NCBI GenBank assembly: GCA_012963655.1
Contig: DTVI01000127.1
Coordinates: forward strand, 1-8,522
Length of the DNA stretch: 8,522 nucleotides
Origin: Sulfurimonas sp.
GTDB taxonomy: Bacteria > Campylobacterota > Campylobacteria > Campylobacterales > Sulfurimonadaceae
Direction: 5' to 3'
The position numbers and the translations under genes were made by a program. The notes beneath the pieces are model-generated. The model had not been told where the DNA came from and made no database searches. It saw only the letters and a list, made by a program, of their open reading frames with translations. This document shows, piece after piece, positions 1-6,422 of the stretch (position 1 is the stretch's first letter; each line of letters begins with the position of its first letter).

Positions 1-144
1 GCTGAGGCCTTCGGTGGTCGTGAACGACATCACCTACGGTTCCGAAGCTAAGAACTTTTACCCAATAGACTTACTCTTATATTGTTATTGCTGAGGCCTT
101 CGGTGGTCGTGAACGACATCACCTACGGTTCCGAAGCTAAGAAC
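1..144. repeat. Pair of identical 55-bp direct repeats (1-55 and 90-144)
   Basis: Positions 1-55 recur without mismatch at 90-144, separated by a 34-bp AT-rich spacer, so the offset is 89 bp. The unit has 31 G/C of 55, clearly richer than the surrounding DNA. It can fold: GGTG-GTCG pairs with CGAC-AT-CACC around a TGAA loop, with an outer CTTC/GAAG pairing. In the second copy one forward frame (91-168) reads like protein with C-ending codons (AAC, GAC, ATC, ACC, TAC, TTC) and stops with TAA at 166-168, overlapping the ccoG stop. The unit could therefore be a duplicated 3' end of a strongly expressed gene lying outside the window. The first copy starts exactly at base 1, so an assembly junction is also possible. 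Identity unknown. Confidence 0.9.
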
Positions 145-164
145 GAGAAGCAGTTCTCGTTCTT
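139..164. terminator. Strong hairpin between ccoG stop and the 55-bp repeat
   Basis: AAGAACGAGAA (139-149) pairs perfectly over 11 bp with TTCTCGTTCTT (154-164) around a GCAG loop. On the plus strand two more T residues follow, giving a short T run that partly belongs to the stem. On the minus strand the hairpin begins immediately after the ccoG stop codon, but no T tract follows. It probably ends transcription entering from the left and may also protect or terminate the ccoG transcript. The stem is clear; activity and direction are inferred. Confidence 0.6.
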
Positions 165-1613
165 TTAACGCTTCTCATCCCTACTCATTTTTTTCAACAA
201 GATATCAGCCCTTGGATAAGTGAATCGCACATCTCTTATGGCAAAAATCTTATCCTTATCATCAATGGCATAAGCTTTTAGTTGAATCTCTAAAATCGTA
301 TCATGTCTATTACTATCGGCTAACTTTTCTGTTGTATATAAAACTAATGTTTTCTTCGTTTTCACACCCGGCTTAACCGTAAAGGGCTGAGATGGTCTAA
401 GAATTTTAATCTTATCATTATCAACAACATCAATAAAAAACTTATGTGTCTTATTTTGCGTGTTTTGAATAAGTATAGTATACGCATTTTCAACCATAGC
501 CTTATCATCTACTTTTTCTATGTCATATAAACGCGTTTGCTTATTAATGTTAATCAGCATAAGTTCTTTAGATGAACCCATAATCATTAAAATAAGAAAA
601 ATAGCCGAAAGAATGGCCCCGTAACCCAAAATCTTAGGACGTAGAAAACGTGTCTTACCCTCTTTTTTATCAATCTCACGAACAGAAGACCAATTCACTA
701 AACTTGGTTCATTATACTTCGCCATAATTTGAGTACAAGCGTCTACACATTCTAAACAGTTTATACATTCTAATTGTAAGCCCTGACGAATATCAATATG
801 GGTTGGACAAACTGTTACACATGATTCACAGGTGGTGCATAAGTCTGCTGGGGCTAACTGAGCCTGTTTATCCACTAACTTATCATGATTGTCATTATAA
901 ATCTGACCCCCTCTGGAGTTGTCATAAATGGCCATAATCGTGTCATCATCATATAAGACCGACTGAATACGTGAATATGGACAAATATAAACACAAAAGT
1001 TTTCTTTTAAGAAGACAATGTCATACACTAAGAAAACTGTAATACCTATCCATGAACCCATAAAAATAGGATGCTCTGTAATATTTAGTGCGTAATCAAA
1101 AAACTGTTCAGGGGGGATAAAAAACCAAAGAGCATCTGCTGCTGCTAAAGAAGCAAGCACTACAGATATAAGTAAAACAGCCACCCGCTTAAGTTTATTA
1201 ATAGATGTAGAATAATCAGGTTCAATCTGCTTATTTTTAATTCGTTTTCGAAGTTTAAAAATCTTTGTTTCAATAAAATCTCTAAACACCACTCTAAAAA
1301 TGGTTTGAGGGCAAAACCAACCACAAAACATTCGTCCACCAAGCACAGTAATACCAAAAACACCAATAAATAAAATCATTAATAAAAAAGGTAGAAGGTA
1401 AAGCTCTTGCATATCAAAGGTAATAAAGAAGAAGTGAAACTTAAAGTCAATAAAACTTAATAAAAAGAAATGATTTCCATTTATCGTCACCCAAGGTATG
1501 ATAAGGGTAAATGCCGTTGCAAAAAACGCAACATAATAACGCAGGTAGCGTAAAGGAATCCAAGCCTTTAAATATTCTGATTTTTTTAATTTTTTCTTAC
1601 TTGTATCTTCCAT
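165..1613 (-). CDS. ccoG: Cytochrome c oxidase accessory protein CcoG (FixG/RdxA family)
   Basis: This is a 482-residue polyferredoxin-like membrane protein, full length for the family. CcoG is known to help deliver copper to the cbb3-type cytochrome c oxidase by reducing Cu(II) in the cytoplasm. Visible features are membrane segments near residues 26-46, 70-92, 141-160, 183-201 and 329-347. Membrane-adjacent Cys motifs are FCGWFCP (C97, C101) and CVYICP (C207, C211). Two ferredoxin-type 4Fe-4S motifs follow, C259/C262/C265/C269 and C283/C286/C289/C293. The region from about 350 to 470 is the Ig-like C-terminal FixG domain. The start is ATG at 1613, with AGGA seven bases upstream. The gene stands alone and is divergent from the TPR gene; the oxidase genes ccoNOPQ are not in the window. 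A -10 box and a palindrome lie upstream. The product is secure. Confidence 0.95.
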   Translation of the reverse strand: MEDTSKKKLKKSEYLKAWIPLRYLRYYVAFFATAFTLIIPWVTINGNHFFLLSFIDFKFHFFFITFDMQELYLLPFLLMILFIGVFGITVLGGRMFCGWFCPQTIFRVVFRDFIETKIFKLRKRIKNKQIEPDYSTSINKLKRVAVLLISVVLASLAAADALWFFIPPEQFFDYALNITEHPIFMGSWIGITVFLVYDIVFLKENFCVYICPYSRIQSVLYDDDTIMAIYDNSRGGQIYNDNHDKLVDKQAQLAPADLCTTCESCVTVCPTHIDIRQGLQLECINCLECVDACTQIMAKYNEPSLVNWSSVREIDKKEGKTRFLRPKILGYGAILSAIFLILMIMGSSKELMLININKQTRLYDIEKVDDKAMVENAYTILIQNTQNKTHKFFIDVVDNDKIKILRPSQPFTVKPGVKTKKTLVLYTTEKLADSNRHDTILEIQLKAYAIDDKDKIFAIRDVRFTYPRADILLKKMSRDEKR

Positions 1614-1645
1614 AATTTGATCCTGCTTAGATGTATATGGCTTAA

Positions 1646-1651
1646 ATTATA
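1646..1651 (-). promoter_or_regulatory. Candidate -10 box of ccoG
   Basis: Read on the minus strand this is a perfect TATAAT, 32 bp upstream of the ccoG start codon, leaving room for a leader of about 25 bases. Campylobacterota sigma-70 promoters rely mainly on the -10 element and usually lack a clear -35, so the absence of a good -35 box is not against it. Predicted from sequence only. Confidence 0.5.
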
Positions 1652-1666
1652 GTGTTAACTTAACAC
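1652..1666. promoter_or_regulatory. 15-bp perfect palindrome abutting the ccoG -10 box
   Basis: GTGTTAA-C-TTAACAC has seven-base arms around a single central base and directly touches the upstream edge of the predicted ccoG -10 box. Its size and symmetry fit the operator of a dimeric regulator. It falls where the promoter spacer would be, so binding there would be expected to block RNA polymerase. The half-site TTAAC loosely recalls Crp/Fnr-family sites in this phylum, but I cannot assign a regulator. Confidence 0.5.
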
Positions 1667-1802
1667 CAATCTATCACATTTAAATTTTACTTATAATAAT
1701 TATTAAATAAACTATCAAGTTCCATTTTACATTTTACATTTACTTTACTATTATTTTCTTTAAATGCGTTCCTTCTCCCTAATATTCTTTATATGTTTTA
1801 GC

Positions 1803-1808
1803 TATAAT
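1803..1808 (+). promoter_or_regulatory. Candidate -10 box of the TPR gene
   Basis: This is a perfect TATAAT preceded by a T-rich stretch (ATGTTTTAGC), 29 bp before the GTG start at 1838. It fits the -10-centred promoter style of Campylobacterota. It probably drives the TPR gene and possibly rnc and aroC behind it, since no obvious terminator was seen before rnc. Confidence 0.55.
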
Positions 1809-1837
1809 TAAAATAAAAATTATAAGAAAGAGGCACT

Positions 1838-2881
1838 GTGGAAGGTTTATTTATAGAATATAAGGATCCTCTTTTTGGAATAATTATCTTTTTTGCCCTT
1901 GTTTTTACTATCTCCTTTTTTTCTTATTGGTGGGGACGCTTTAAAACCAATGAAGACGAAAAAAGTTTAGCTAGATTTATCAAAAACTTTCATGCCTTAC
2001 CTACAGAAAAAGAGCTTGATGACATTTTATCAAGTTCAAGTCTTTCACTTAAGTCTTTATACCTCTTAGCTACTTCATATATTCAAAAAGGTGATTTTGA
2101 AAAAAGTATAGAAATATATACCGCTATCTTAAAGAAAAAACTTTCTGTTGAAGATAGAAAAGAAACCATGTTTTTATTAGGACAAAGTTATTTAAAAGCA
2201 GGTTTTTTGGAACGTTCCAAAGAACTCTTTTTAGAAATATTATCACGTCACCCTCGCACCCCTTCTGCCTTACAGTTCTTACTCATCATATATGAAAGAT
2301 TACGTGATTTTGATAAGGCTAAAGAGGTCTTAGAACCTTTAGACGAAATGGATATGCAAGTAGCCAAAGACAGTATGTATCTAAACATTATATCTATGCA
2401 GTATGACGCTAGTATACCTTCTGAGAAAAAAGTTGAAAAAATCATTCAATGGCATAACGACAATCATCAATTAGGCTATATGATATTTGAGTATCTCTTT
2501 AAGCAAGCGCCCCAGCTTGCATGGAAAAACCTTGACCAAAGTCTTTGCAAGCGTATCTCTGACATCTTATGGAATTTAGAGTCCCATCAACTCGATTTAG
2601 ATATAATTTCATCAAACACCTACCTTTGTGAGCTTTATACTGCTAAAGGCCTTGTAAAAAGTGCCAGTAGTAGTTCTGTTTTTGAACTTGATGTCCTTAT
2701 AAACCTACAGTCTAAGGGATATCAAGAGGCTGATTTACAGTTTGAGTACCTTTGTAATGATTGTAAACAGGTTTTTCCTTTTTCCTTTCATCGCTGTCCA
2801 AATTGTTTAGGTATTGATACCATTCAAAATGAAATGCTACTGACAAAACGTAGATTTGAGGAAAATATGTCGTTTACTTAA
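1838..2881 (+). CDS. Membrane-anchored TPR protein with C-terminal zinc ribbon (LapB-like architecture)
   Basis: This is a 347-residue protein. Residues 11-32 form one N-terminal membrane helix. Residues from about 70 to 170 contain TPR-type helical hairpins, for example around 76-99 (LATSYIQKGDFEKSIEIYTA) and 112-136. The end carries a four-cysteine rubredoxin/zinc-ribbon motif, C306-x2-C309 and C320-x2-C323. The helix-TPR-zinc ribbon order matches LapB (YciM), which controls LPS synthesis through FtsH-dependent LpxC turnover in Enterobacteria. Orthology is not established, so no symbol is given. The start is GTG at 1838, after AAAGAGG (1827-1833) with a short 4-base spacing. The gene precedes rnc and aroC on the same strand. 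Its last codons and stop lie in the first copy of a 37-bp tandem repeat, so the original C-terminus may have been altered. Confidence 0.8.
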   Translation: MEGLFIEYKDPLFGIIIFFALVFTISFFSYWWGRFKTNEDEKSLARFIKNFHALPTEKELDDILSSSSLSLKSLYLLATSYIQKGDFEKSIEIYTAILKKKLSVEDRKETMFLLGQSYLKAGFLERSKELFLEILSRHPRTPSALQFLLIIYERLRDFDKAKEVLEPLDEMDMQVAKDSMYLNIISMQYDASIPSEKKVEKIIQWHNDNHQLGYMIFEYLFKQAPQLAWKNLDQSLCKRISDILWNLESHQLDLDIISSNTYLCELYTAKGLVKSASSSSVFELDVLINLQSKGYQEADLQFEYLCNDCKQVFPFSFHRCPNCLGIDTIQNEMLLTKRRFEENMSFT

Positions 2882-2980
2882 AACAGCAAAGTTTGAGGAA
2901 AATATGTCGTTTACTTAAAACAGCAAATTTTGAGAACAATATGTCGTTTACTTAAAATAACAAAAGTTTGAAACAAATAT
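2855..2980 (+). repeat. 37-bp tandem repeat, about 3.4 copies, spanning the TPR gene stop codon
   Basis: Copies are 2855-2891, 2892-2928, 2929-2966 (38 bp) and a partial copy at 2967-2980. The first two differ only at the final base; the third and fourth have drifted. Each full copy holds ATGTCGTTTACTTAA, so the TPR gene's terminal codons (MSFT-stop) are repeated downstream. The period is not a multiple of three, and the first in-frame stop prevents read-through. The pattern fits slippage or unequal duplication of the gene's 3' end, with the older copies downstream diverging. Confidence 0.95.
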
Positions 2981-2996
2981 ATCTAGGACCTAGATA
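2980..2996. promoter_or_regulatory. 17-bp perfect palindrome upstream of rnc
   Basis: TATCTAGG-A-CCTAGATA has eight-base arms around one central base. It lies directly after the last partial tandem repeat and 29 bp before the rnc start. As RNA it could form a 7-bp stem with a 3-base loop, and no T tract follows. It may be an operator, a leader hairpin or an RNase III-sensitive structure; none is demonstrated. Confidence 0.4.
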
Positions 2997-3025
2997 AAAC
3001 TAACAAAAATATTAAGGAAAAACTT

Positions 3026-3712
3026 GTGACAAATATTGATAAACTAGAAAAACATCTAGACTATCACTTTGAAGATCCACAGCTCCTTATTGAAGCGCTG
3101 ACGCATAAAAGCTATAAGCAGCCCTACAATAATGAGCGATTGGAATTTCTTGGTGATGCGGTACTAGACTTAGTCGTAGGGGAATATCTTTTCTCTAAAT
3201 TCCCAAAATTTGATGAAGGTAAACTTTCTAAAATGCGTGCTTCTCTAGTCAATGAAGAAGGCTTTACCCGTATGGCAGAACATATTCATTTAGGTGAATA
3301 TATCTTACTTTCAAATGCTGAAGAAAACAATCAAGGCAGAACCAAGCCTTCTTTACTTTCTAATGCTTTTGAAGCCGTGATGGGCGCTGTTTACTTACAA
3401 GCAGGTCTAGATCATGTTGAAGCTCTTATGCATAGATACCTTGAAGAAATTTATCCTGTTATTGATATGTCTACACTCTTTAAAGACTTTAAAACCACTC
3501 TTCAAGAACTCACCCAAGCTCAGTTTGGCGTTACTCCTGATTATAAGCTCGTAGGAACTGCAGGGCCTGATCATAAAAAAGAGTTTGAAATAGCCGTCTT
3601 AATTCAAGGCAAAGAATACGCCAAAGCAAAGGGCAAAAGTAAAAAAGTTGCTCAACAAGAAGCTGCCTTTATTGCTCTTGATATCTTAAATTCAGGAACA
3701 TCTCATGAATAA
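3026..3712 (+). CDS. rnc: Ribonuclease III
   Basis: This 228-residue protein is standard length for the double-strand-specific RNase that processes rRNA precursors and structured mRNAs. The nuclease domain (about 1-150) carries the signature NERLEFLGDAV at 36-46, with acidic residues E37, E40 and D44. The second part of the site is LLSNAFEAVMGA at 110-121, with E116 as the conserved metal ligand. N113 stands where E. coli has Asp, a common natural variant. The double-stranded RNA-binding domain spans about 154-223 and ends in the KGKSKKVAQQEAA helix. The start is GTG at 3026, with AAGGA (3014-3018) seven bases upstream. The end overlaps aroC by 8 bp, implying translational coupling. The usual preceding gene rnhA is absent here. 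Confidence 0.96.
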   Translation: MTNIDKLEKHLDYHFEDPQLLIEALTHKSYKQPYNNERLEFLGDAVLDLVVGEYLFSKFPKFDEGKLSKMRASLVNEEGFTRMAEHIHLGEYILLSNAEENNQGRTKPSLLSNAFEAVMGAVYLQAGLDHVEALMHRYLEEIYPVIDMSTLFKDFKTTLQELTQAQFGVTPDYKLVGTAGPDHKKEFEIAVLIQGKEYAKAKGKSKKVAQQEAAFIALDILNSGTSHE

Positions 3713-4793
3713 GTTTGGTATACGTTTTGCATTTTCAACCTTTGGGGAATCTCATGGTGTAGGTATTGGATGTTTAGTTGATGGTGTTCCAGCTGGTCTT
3801 AAAATTGATGAGGCTTATATACAGTCTGAACTAGACAGAAGAAAGCCAGGTCAAAATAAGTTTGCTACCCAAAGAAAAGAAGGCGATAAGGTTGAAATAC
3901 TTTCAGGTACCTTCGAAGGCTTAAGTACGGGTACACCCATAGCCATGCTTATTTATAATACCAATCAAAAATCAAAAGACTATACCAATATAAAAGATAT
4001 TTTTCGTCCAGGACATGCCGACTTTACCTATTGGAACAAGTATGGTATCCGTGATTACCGTGGTGGTGGACGTTCATCTGCAAGAGAAACAGCTGCAAGA
4101 GTTGCTGCAGGCGCAGTAGCTAAGCTTATGATAAAAGAGCTTGGGATTGAAATCCAATCAGGTATTATTGAAATTGCAGGTATAAGAAGTGAAACACATG
4201 ACTTTGATTATGTTAAAAATTCTGAAATTTATACCTTAGATAAAAATGTAGAAGATGCGCAAAAAGAAGCTATCTTAGAAGCTAAAGCTCGTCATGATTC
4301 TGTTGGTGGGGCTGTACTTGTTAAGATTAAAAATGCACCTATCGGCTTAGGTGAACCCCTTTATTACAAGCTTGACGCCGTATTAGCTGACGCTATGATG
4401 GGCATAAACGCTGTTAAGGCTGTAGAAATTGGAGATGGTATGAACTCCTCAAGAGCTACAGGTGCTACAAATAATGACCCCATTAAGGCTGATAAGTTTA
4501 GCTCTAACCATTCAGGTGGAATTCTTGGTGGTATCTCAAACGGAGAAGACATAGACGTATCTGTTTACTTCAAGCCAACACCTTCTATCTTTATAGAACA
4601 AGAAACTATTGACACTCATAATGTTGAACAACACTTCTCTTTAAAAGGGAGACATGACCCTTGTGTTGCCATCCGTGGTTCAGTTGTTGCCGAGTCAATG
4701 GCTGCTCTTGTTATTGCAGACATGCTTCTTTTAAACATGGGACGTAAGATGGACGCTTTTAAAACCTATTATGAGTCAAACACATCAAGCTAG
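3705..4793 (+). CDS. aroC: Chorismate synthase
   Basis: This 362-residue enzyme catalyses the last step of the shikimate pathway, converting 5-enolpyruvylshikimate-3-phosphate to chorismate with reduced FMN. Visible signatures are GESHG at 14-18, DRRKPGQ at 44-50, RPGHADFTY at 101-109, GGGRSSARET at 120-129, SNHSGGILGGISNG at 267-280 and GRHDPC at 315-320. The length and motifs indicate an intact enzyme. The ATG start lies inside the end of rnc (8-bp overlap), with AGGA (3694-3697) seven bases upstream, so the two genes are surely co-transcribed. No terminator directly follows the stop. The next plus-strand coding sequence is a wrecked mscS-like gene. Confidence 0.98.
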   Translation: MNKFGIRFAFSTFGESHGVGIGCLVDGVPAGLKIDEAYIQSELDRRKPGQNKFATQRKEGDKVEILSGTFEGLSTGTPIAMLIYNTNQKSKDYTNIKDIFRPGHADFTYWNKYGIRDYRGGGRSSARETAARVAAGAVAKLMIKELGIEIQSGIIEIAGIRSETHDFDYVKNSEIYTLDKNVEDAQKEAILEAKARHDSVGGAVLVKIKNAPIGLGEPLYYKLDAVLADAMMGINAVKAVEIGDGMNSSRATGATNNDPIKADKFSSNHSGGILGGISNGEDIDVSVYFKPTPSIFIEQETIDTHNVEQHFSLKGRHDPCVAIRGSVVAESMAALVIADMLLLNMGRKMDAFKTYYESNTSS

Positions 4794-4819
4794 ATAACAA
4801 ACTGGCCCAAGTCCAATAG

Positions 4820-5159
4820 TTTTATACCCTAGTCATTGAGTTTATTAGCAACTATTCTTTCCCAATACTAGGAGCTATGATTATATTTATCATAGGCCTA
4901 ATTACCTCCAAATATATTCAATTATACATACTAAAACTTCTTCTTTATATCAAGGTGGATGAACCCATATCTCATTTTTTAGCTAAGTTTATAAGTAGAT
5001 AATTCTATCTCAATAGCTTATCGATACTGGGGACCTACTTATGAGTTTTTTAAATTACAATATAAAGTGAACTTAGATATTTTAATTTCATTTCAAAAAG
5101 AAAACATTAATATACCTTTTCCTAAACAATTAAAAAACTTACATTTATTCTCCCCCTAA
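4820..5159 (+). pseudogene. Remnant of an MscS-family mechanosensitive channel gene, internal deletion
   Basis: Two pieces of an MscS-type protein can be read in different frames. The first (4820-5002) encodes a membrane helix, ILGAMIIFIIGLITSKYI, followed by KVDEPISHFLAKF, the usual sequence before the pore helix. The second (4995-5159) encodes SISIAYRYWGPTYEFF, then ENINIPFPKQ and LHL, the typical C-terminal end of the family. The pore-lining helix and most of the beta domain are missing. The pieces meet near 4990-5000 with a frame change, so one deletion of very roughly 150 codons explains the gene. The first piece has a stop (TAG, 4817-4819) just before it and no obvious start. It cannot make a working channel. 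The assignment rests on recognising both ends in the right order and spacing. Confidence 0.75.
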
Positions 5160-5170
5160 AATGTAAGTTT
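5135..5170. terminator. Hairpin at the end of the mscS-like remnant
   Basis: AAACTTACATTT (5135-5146) pairs perfectly over 12 bp with AAATGTAAGTTT (5159-5170) across a 12-base loop that contains the remnant's stop codon. The stem is AT-rich and only a broken T stretch follows (GCTTATCTTT). It may be the surviving terminator of the rnc-aroC-mscS transcript and is symmetric enough to act both ways. The 140 bases from here to the next gene show no other clear feature apart from a candidate promoter. Confidence 0.4.
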
Positions 5171-5269
5171 GCTTATCTTTACCCAATATTTATTCTTTTC
5201 AGTCTTAATGCCTTCGCCCGAAGCTGAAAGAAAACAATTAATATCTTTTGCCTCAATTTTTATAGCCCT

Positions 5270-5282
5270 TATAAGTTACAAT
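5270..5282 (+). promoter_or_regulatory. Candidate promoter -10 region of the ADP-ribosylglycohydrolase-like gene
   Basis: TATAAG (5270-5275) and TACAAT (5277-5282) each match the TATAAT consensus at five of six positions. They lie 27-34 bp before the ATG at 5310. With the terminator-like hairpin upstream, this suggests the gene has its own promoter. Which box is used cannot be decided by eye. Confidence 0.35.
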
Positions 5283-5309
5283 GCTGAAAATTAAAATTAT
5301 GGATATATT

Positions 5310-6365
5310 ATGAATAAACAAGACAGAATTAGAGGAAGTTTTTTTGGTGCTATTGTTGGAGATGCCTTATGTTTAGGCTCGCATTATGAGTATGATGCAC
5401 AAAAAATATGGAAGGCTTATGGTAATGCTCCAATAAGTAAGTTTATGAGCCCTGGAGAGATGATGGGTGGACAAACCCATGGTATTGGATGGGGAGAAAG
5501 AAATTATCATCCGGGTAAAAAAGCGGGTGGAACAACTGATTATGGAGATTATAATATCCTTATCTTAGAGCACCTAGCAAATATGGGAAGTCCCGCAAAA
5601 GAATTTTCAGTTGATGAGCTTATCCCTCACTGGAAAAAACGTTTAGAAAATGGCTGGGGTTCTTGGATTTGTACTATGACCAAAACAACCTATGAGCAAA
5701 TACGTGTTGGCGTTGAAACAAAACACCTTGGGGGACCTTCAAATGCCATGGCAATACGTCATGTTGCTGCTCATGCATATTATGATAATGAAGACACCCT
5801 AGCTCAAGTGGCAAGACAGTCTATGTTCACACATAAGGAGTCATCTGCCCTTGGTGGTGGTGAGTTCTTTGCAAGAGTTACTAACAGAGTAATCAATGGC
5901 CAAACACCAGGAGACGCAATTGAAGAAGTGGCTATTTTAATGGGTGGCTTTTTTGAAAGTAAAACAGCCCAAGCTATTGCTAAACATAAGGAAGCCACAG
6001 ATCCTACAACTGAACTTTCAAAAGAACAATTTGTAGATGACTTGTCTATCACATCTATGGCAAGACTATGGGATATAGGTAGATCTGAACCAATTCGCGT
6101 TGGAAAAGCAAGTCCTACTGAAGGGACCCTTCCAGGAAGTATTTACTTCATCTTAAAATATGCAAACGAAGAAGATGGTCTAAACCGTGCCCTACAAGCG
6201 AATGCTATGGTAGGTGGTGATAATGCTTCACGTTCTATTGCAATTGGTATGGTCTTAGGTGCTTATTTTGGTATAGATGCACTCAATAAAGAGTGGAAAG
6301 AGTCATTAGAACAAAATGAATATTGTGAAGAACTTCTTTCTAAACTTCCTTTATTACAAGCTTAG
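5310..6365 (+). CDS. ADP-ribosylglycohydrolase-fold family protein with altered metal-site motifs
   Basis: This 351-residue soluble protein has no signal peptide. The family (ARH/DraG) removes ADP-ribose from proteins or small molecules using two Mg2+ ions. Family marks present are GAIVGDALCLG at 13-23, a Gly-rich segment with GGTTDYGDY at 73-81, GGPSNAMAIRHVA at 141-153, THKESSA at 174-180 and GGDNASRSIAIGMVLGA at 302-318. The metal-binding motifs differ from the classical form. TDDT is replaced by T76-D77-Y78-G79, and the C-terminal D-x-D-T by D304-N-A306-S307. The fold is clear, but the usual activity is doubtful; it may belong to a divergent or crystallin-J1-like branch. The start is ATG at 5310 with a weak GGA seven bases upstream. 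No ADP-ribosyltransferase or nitrogenase gene is nearby. The gene is single, between a channel relic and an IS relic. Confidence 0.85.
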   Translation: MNKQDRIRGSFFGAIVGDALCLGSHYEYDAQKIWKAYGNAPISKFMSPGEMMGGQTHGIGWGERNYHPGKKAGGTTDYGDYNILILEHLANMGSPAKEFSVDELIPHWKKRLENGWGSWICTMTKTTYEQIRVGVETKHLGGPSNAMAIRHVAAHAYYDNEDTLAQVARQSMFTHKESSALGGGEFFARVTNRVINGQTPGDAIEEVAILMGGFFESKTAQAIAKHKEATDPTTELSKEQFVDDLSITSMARLWDIGRSEPIRVGKASPTEGTLPGSIYFILKYANEEDGLNRALQANAMVGGDNASRSIAIGMVLGAYFGIDALNKEWKESLEQNEYCEELLSKLPLLQA

Positions 6366-6401
6366 TACTCGTTATTTAGCCTAGTTTTATTCAAACATAA
6401 A

Positions 6402-6422
6402 AGACCCTCGTAAAGTGGGTCT
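6402..6422 (-). terminator. Weak terminator-like hairpin in the convergent gap
   Basis: AGACCC (6402-6407) pairs with GGGTCT (6417-6422) around a 9-base loop. On the minus strand it is followed by TTTA, giving a short T run together with the stem end. It lies about 345 bp beyond the lspA stop and 37 bp beyond the plus-strand gene. It may end leftward read-through from glmM-lspA, or be part of a degraded insertion-element end. Confidence 0.3.

Noticed and set aside
1..144. CRISPR array
   Set aside because: Only two copies are visible, 55 bp is longer than usual CRISPR repeats, no cas gene is present, and the repeat shows coding-like codons.
1..144. Integron attC sites
   Set aside because: The unit folds with bulges, but the paired core-site motifs (RYYYAAC and GTTRRRY) are not found at the ends, and no integrase or cassette genes are visible.
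1160..1366. 68-residue open frame on the minus strand
   Set aside because: It lies wholly inside ccoG in another frame and has no independent support.
1694..1705. AT-only palindrome TAATAATTATTA, Fur-box-like
   Set aside because: It has very low information in an AT-rich intergenic region and lies about 80 bp from the gene starts; chance is a sufficient explanation.
1723..1742. Heptamer repeat CATTTTA, nearly three copies, between the divergent promoters
   Set aside because: It is short, AT-rich and imperfect; noted, but not distinguishable from simple-sequence drift.
2248..2445. 65-residue minus-strand open frame
   Set aside because: It is antisense to the TPR gene, with no recognisable domain or ribosome-binding site.
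4364..4552. 62-residue minus-strand open frame
   Set aside because: It is antisense to the highly conserved aroC coding region, a by-product of that gene.
5208..5294. 28-codon open frame starting MPSPEAERKQL in the gap before the glycohydrolase-like gene
   Set aside because: No ribosome-binding site is seen, its end overlaps the likely promoter region, and I recognise no family. It could be a further gene scrap, but this cannot be supported.
5804..6052. 82-residue minus-strand open frame
   Set aside because: It is antisense to the glycohydrolase-like gene and low in protein-like character.
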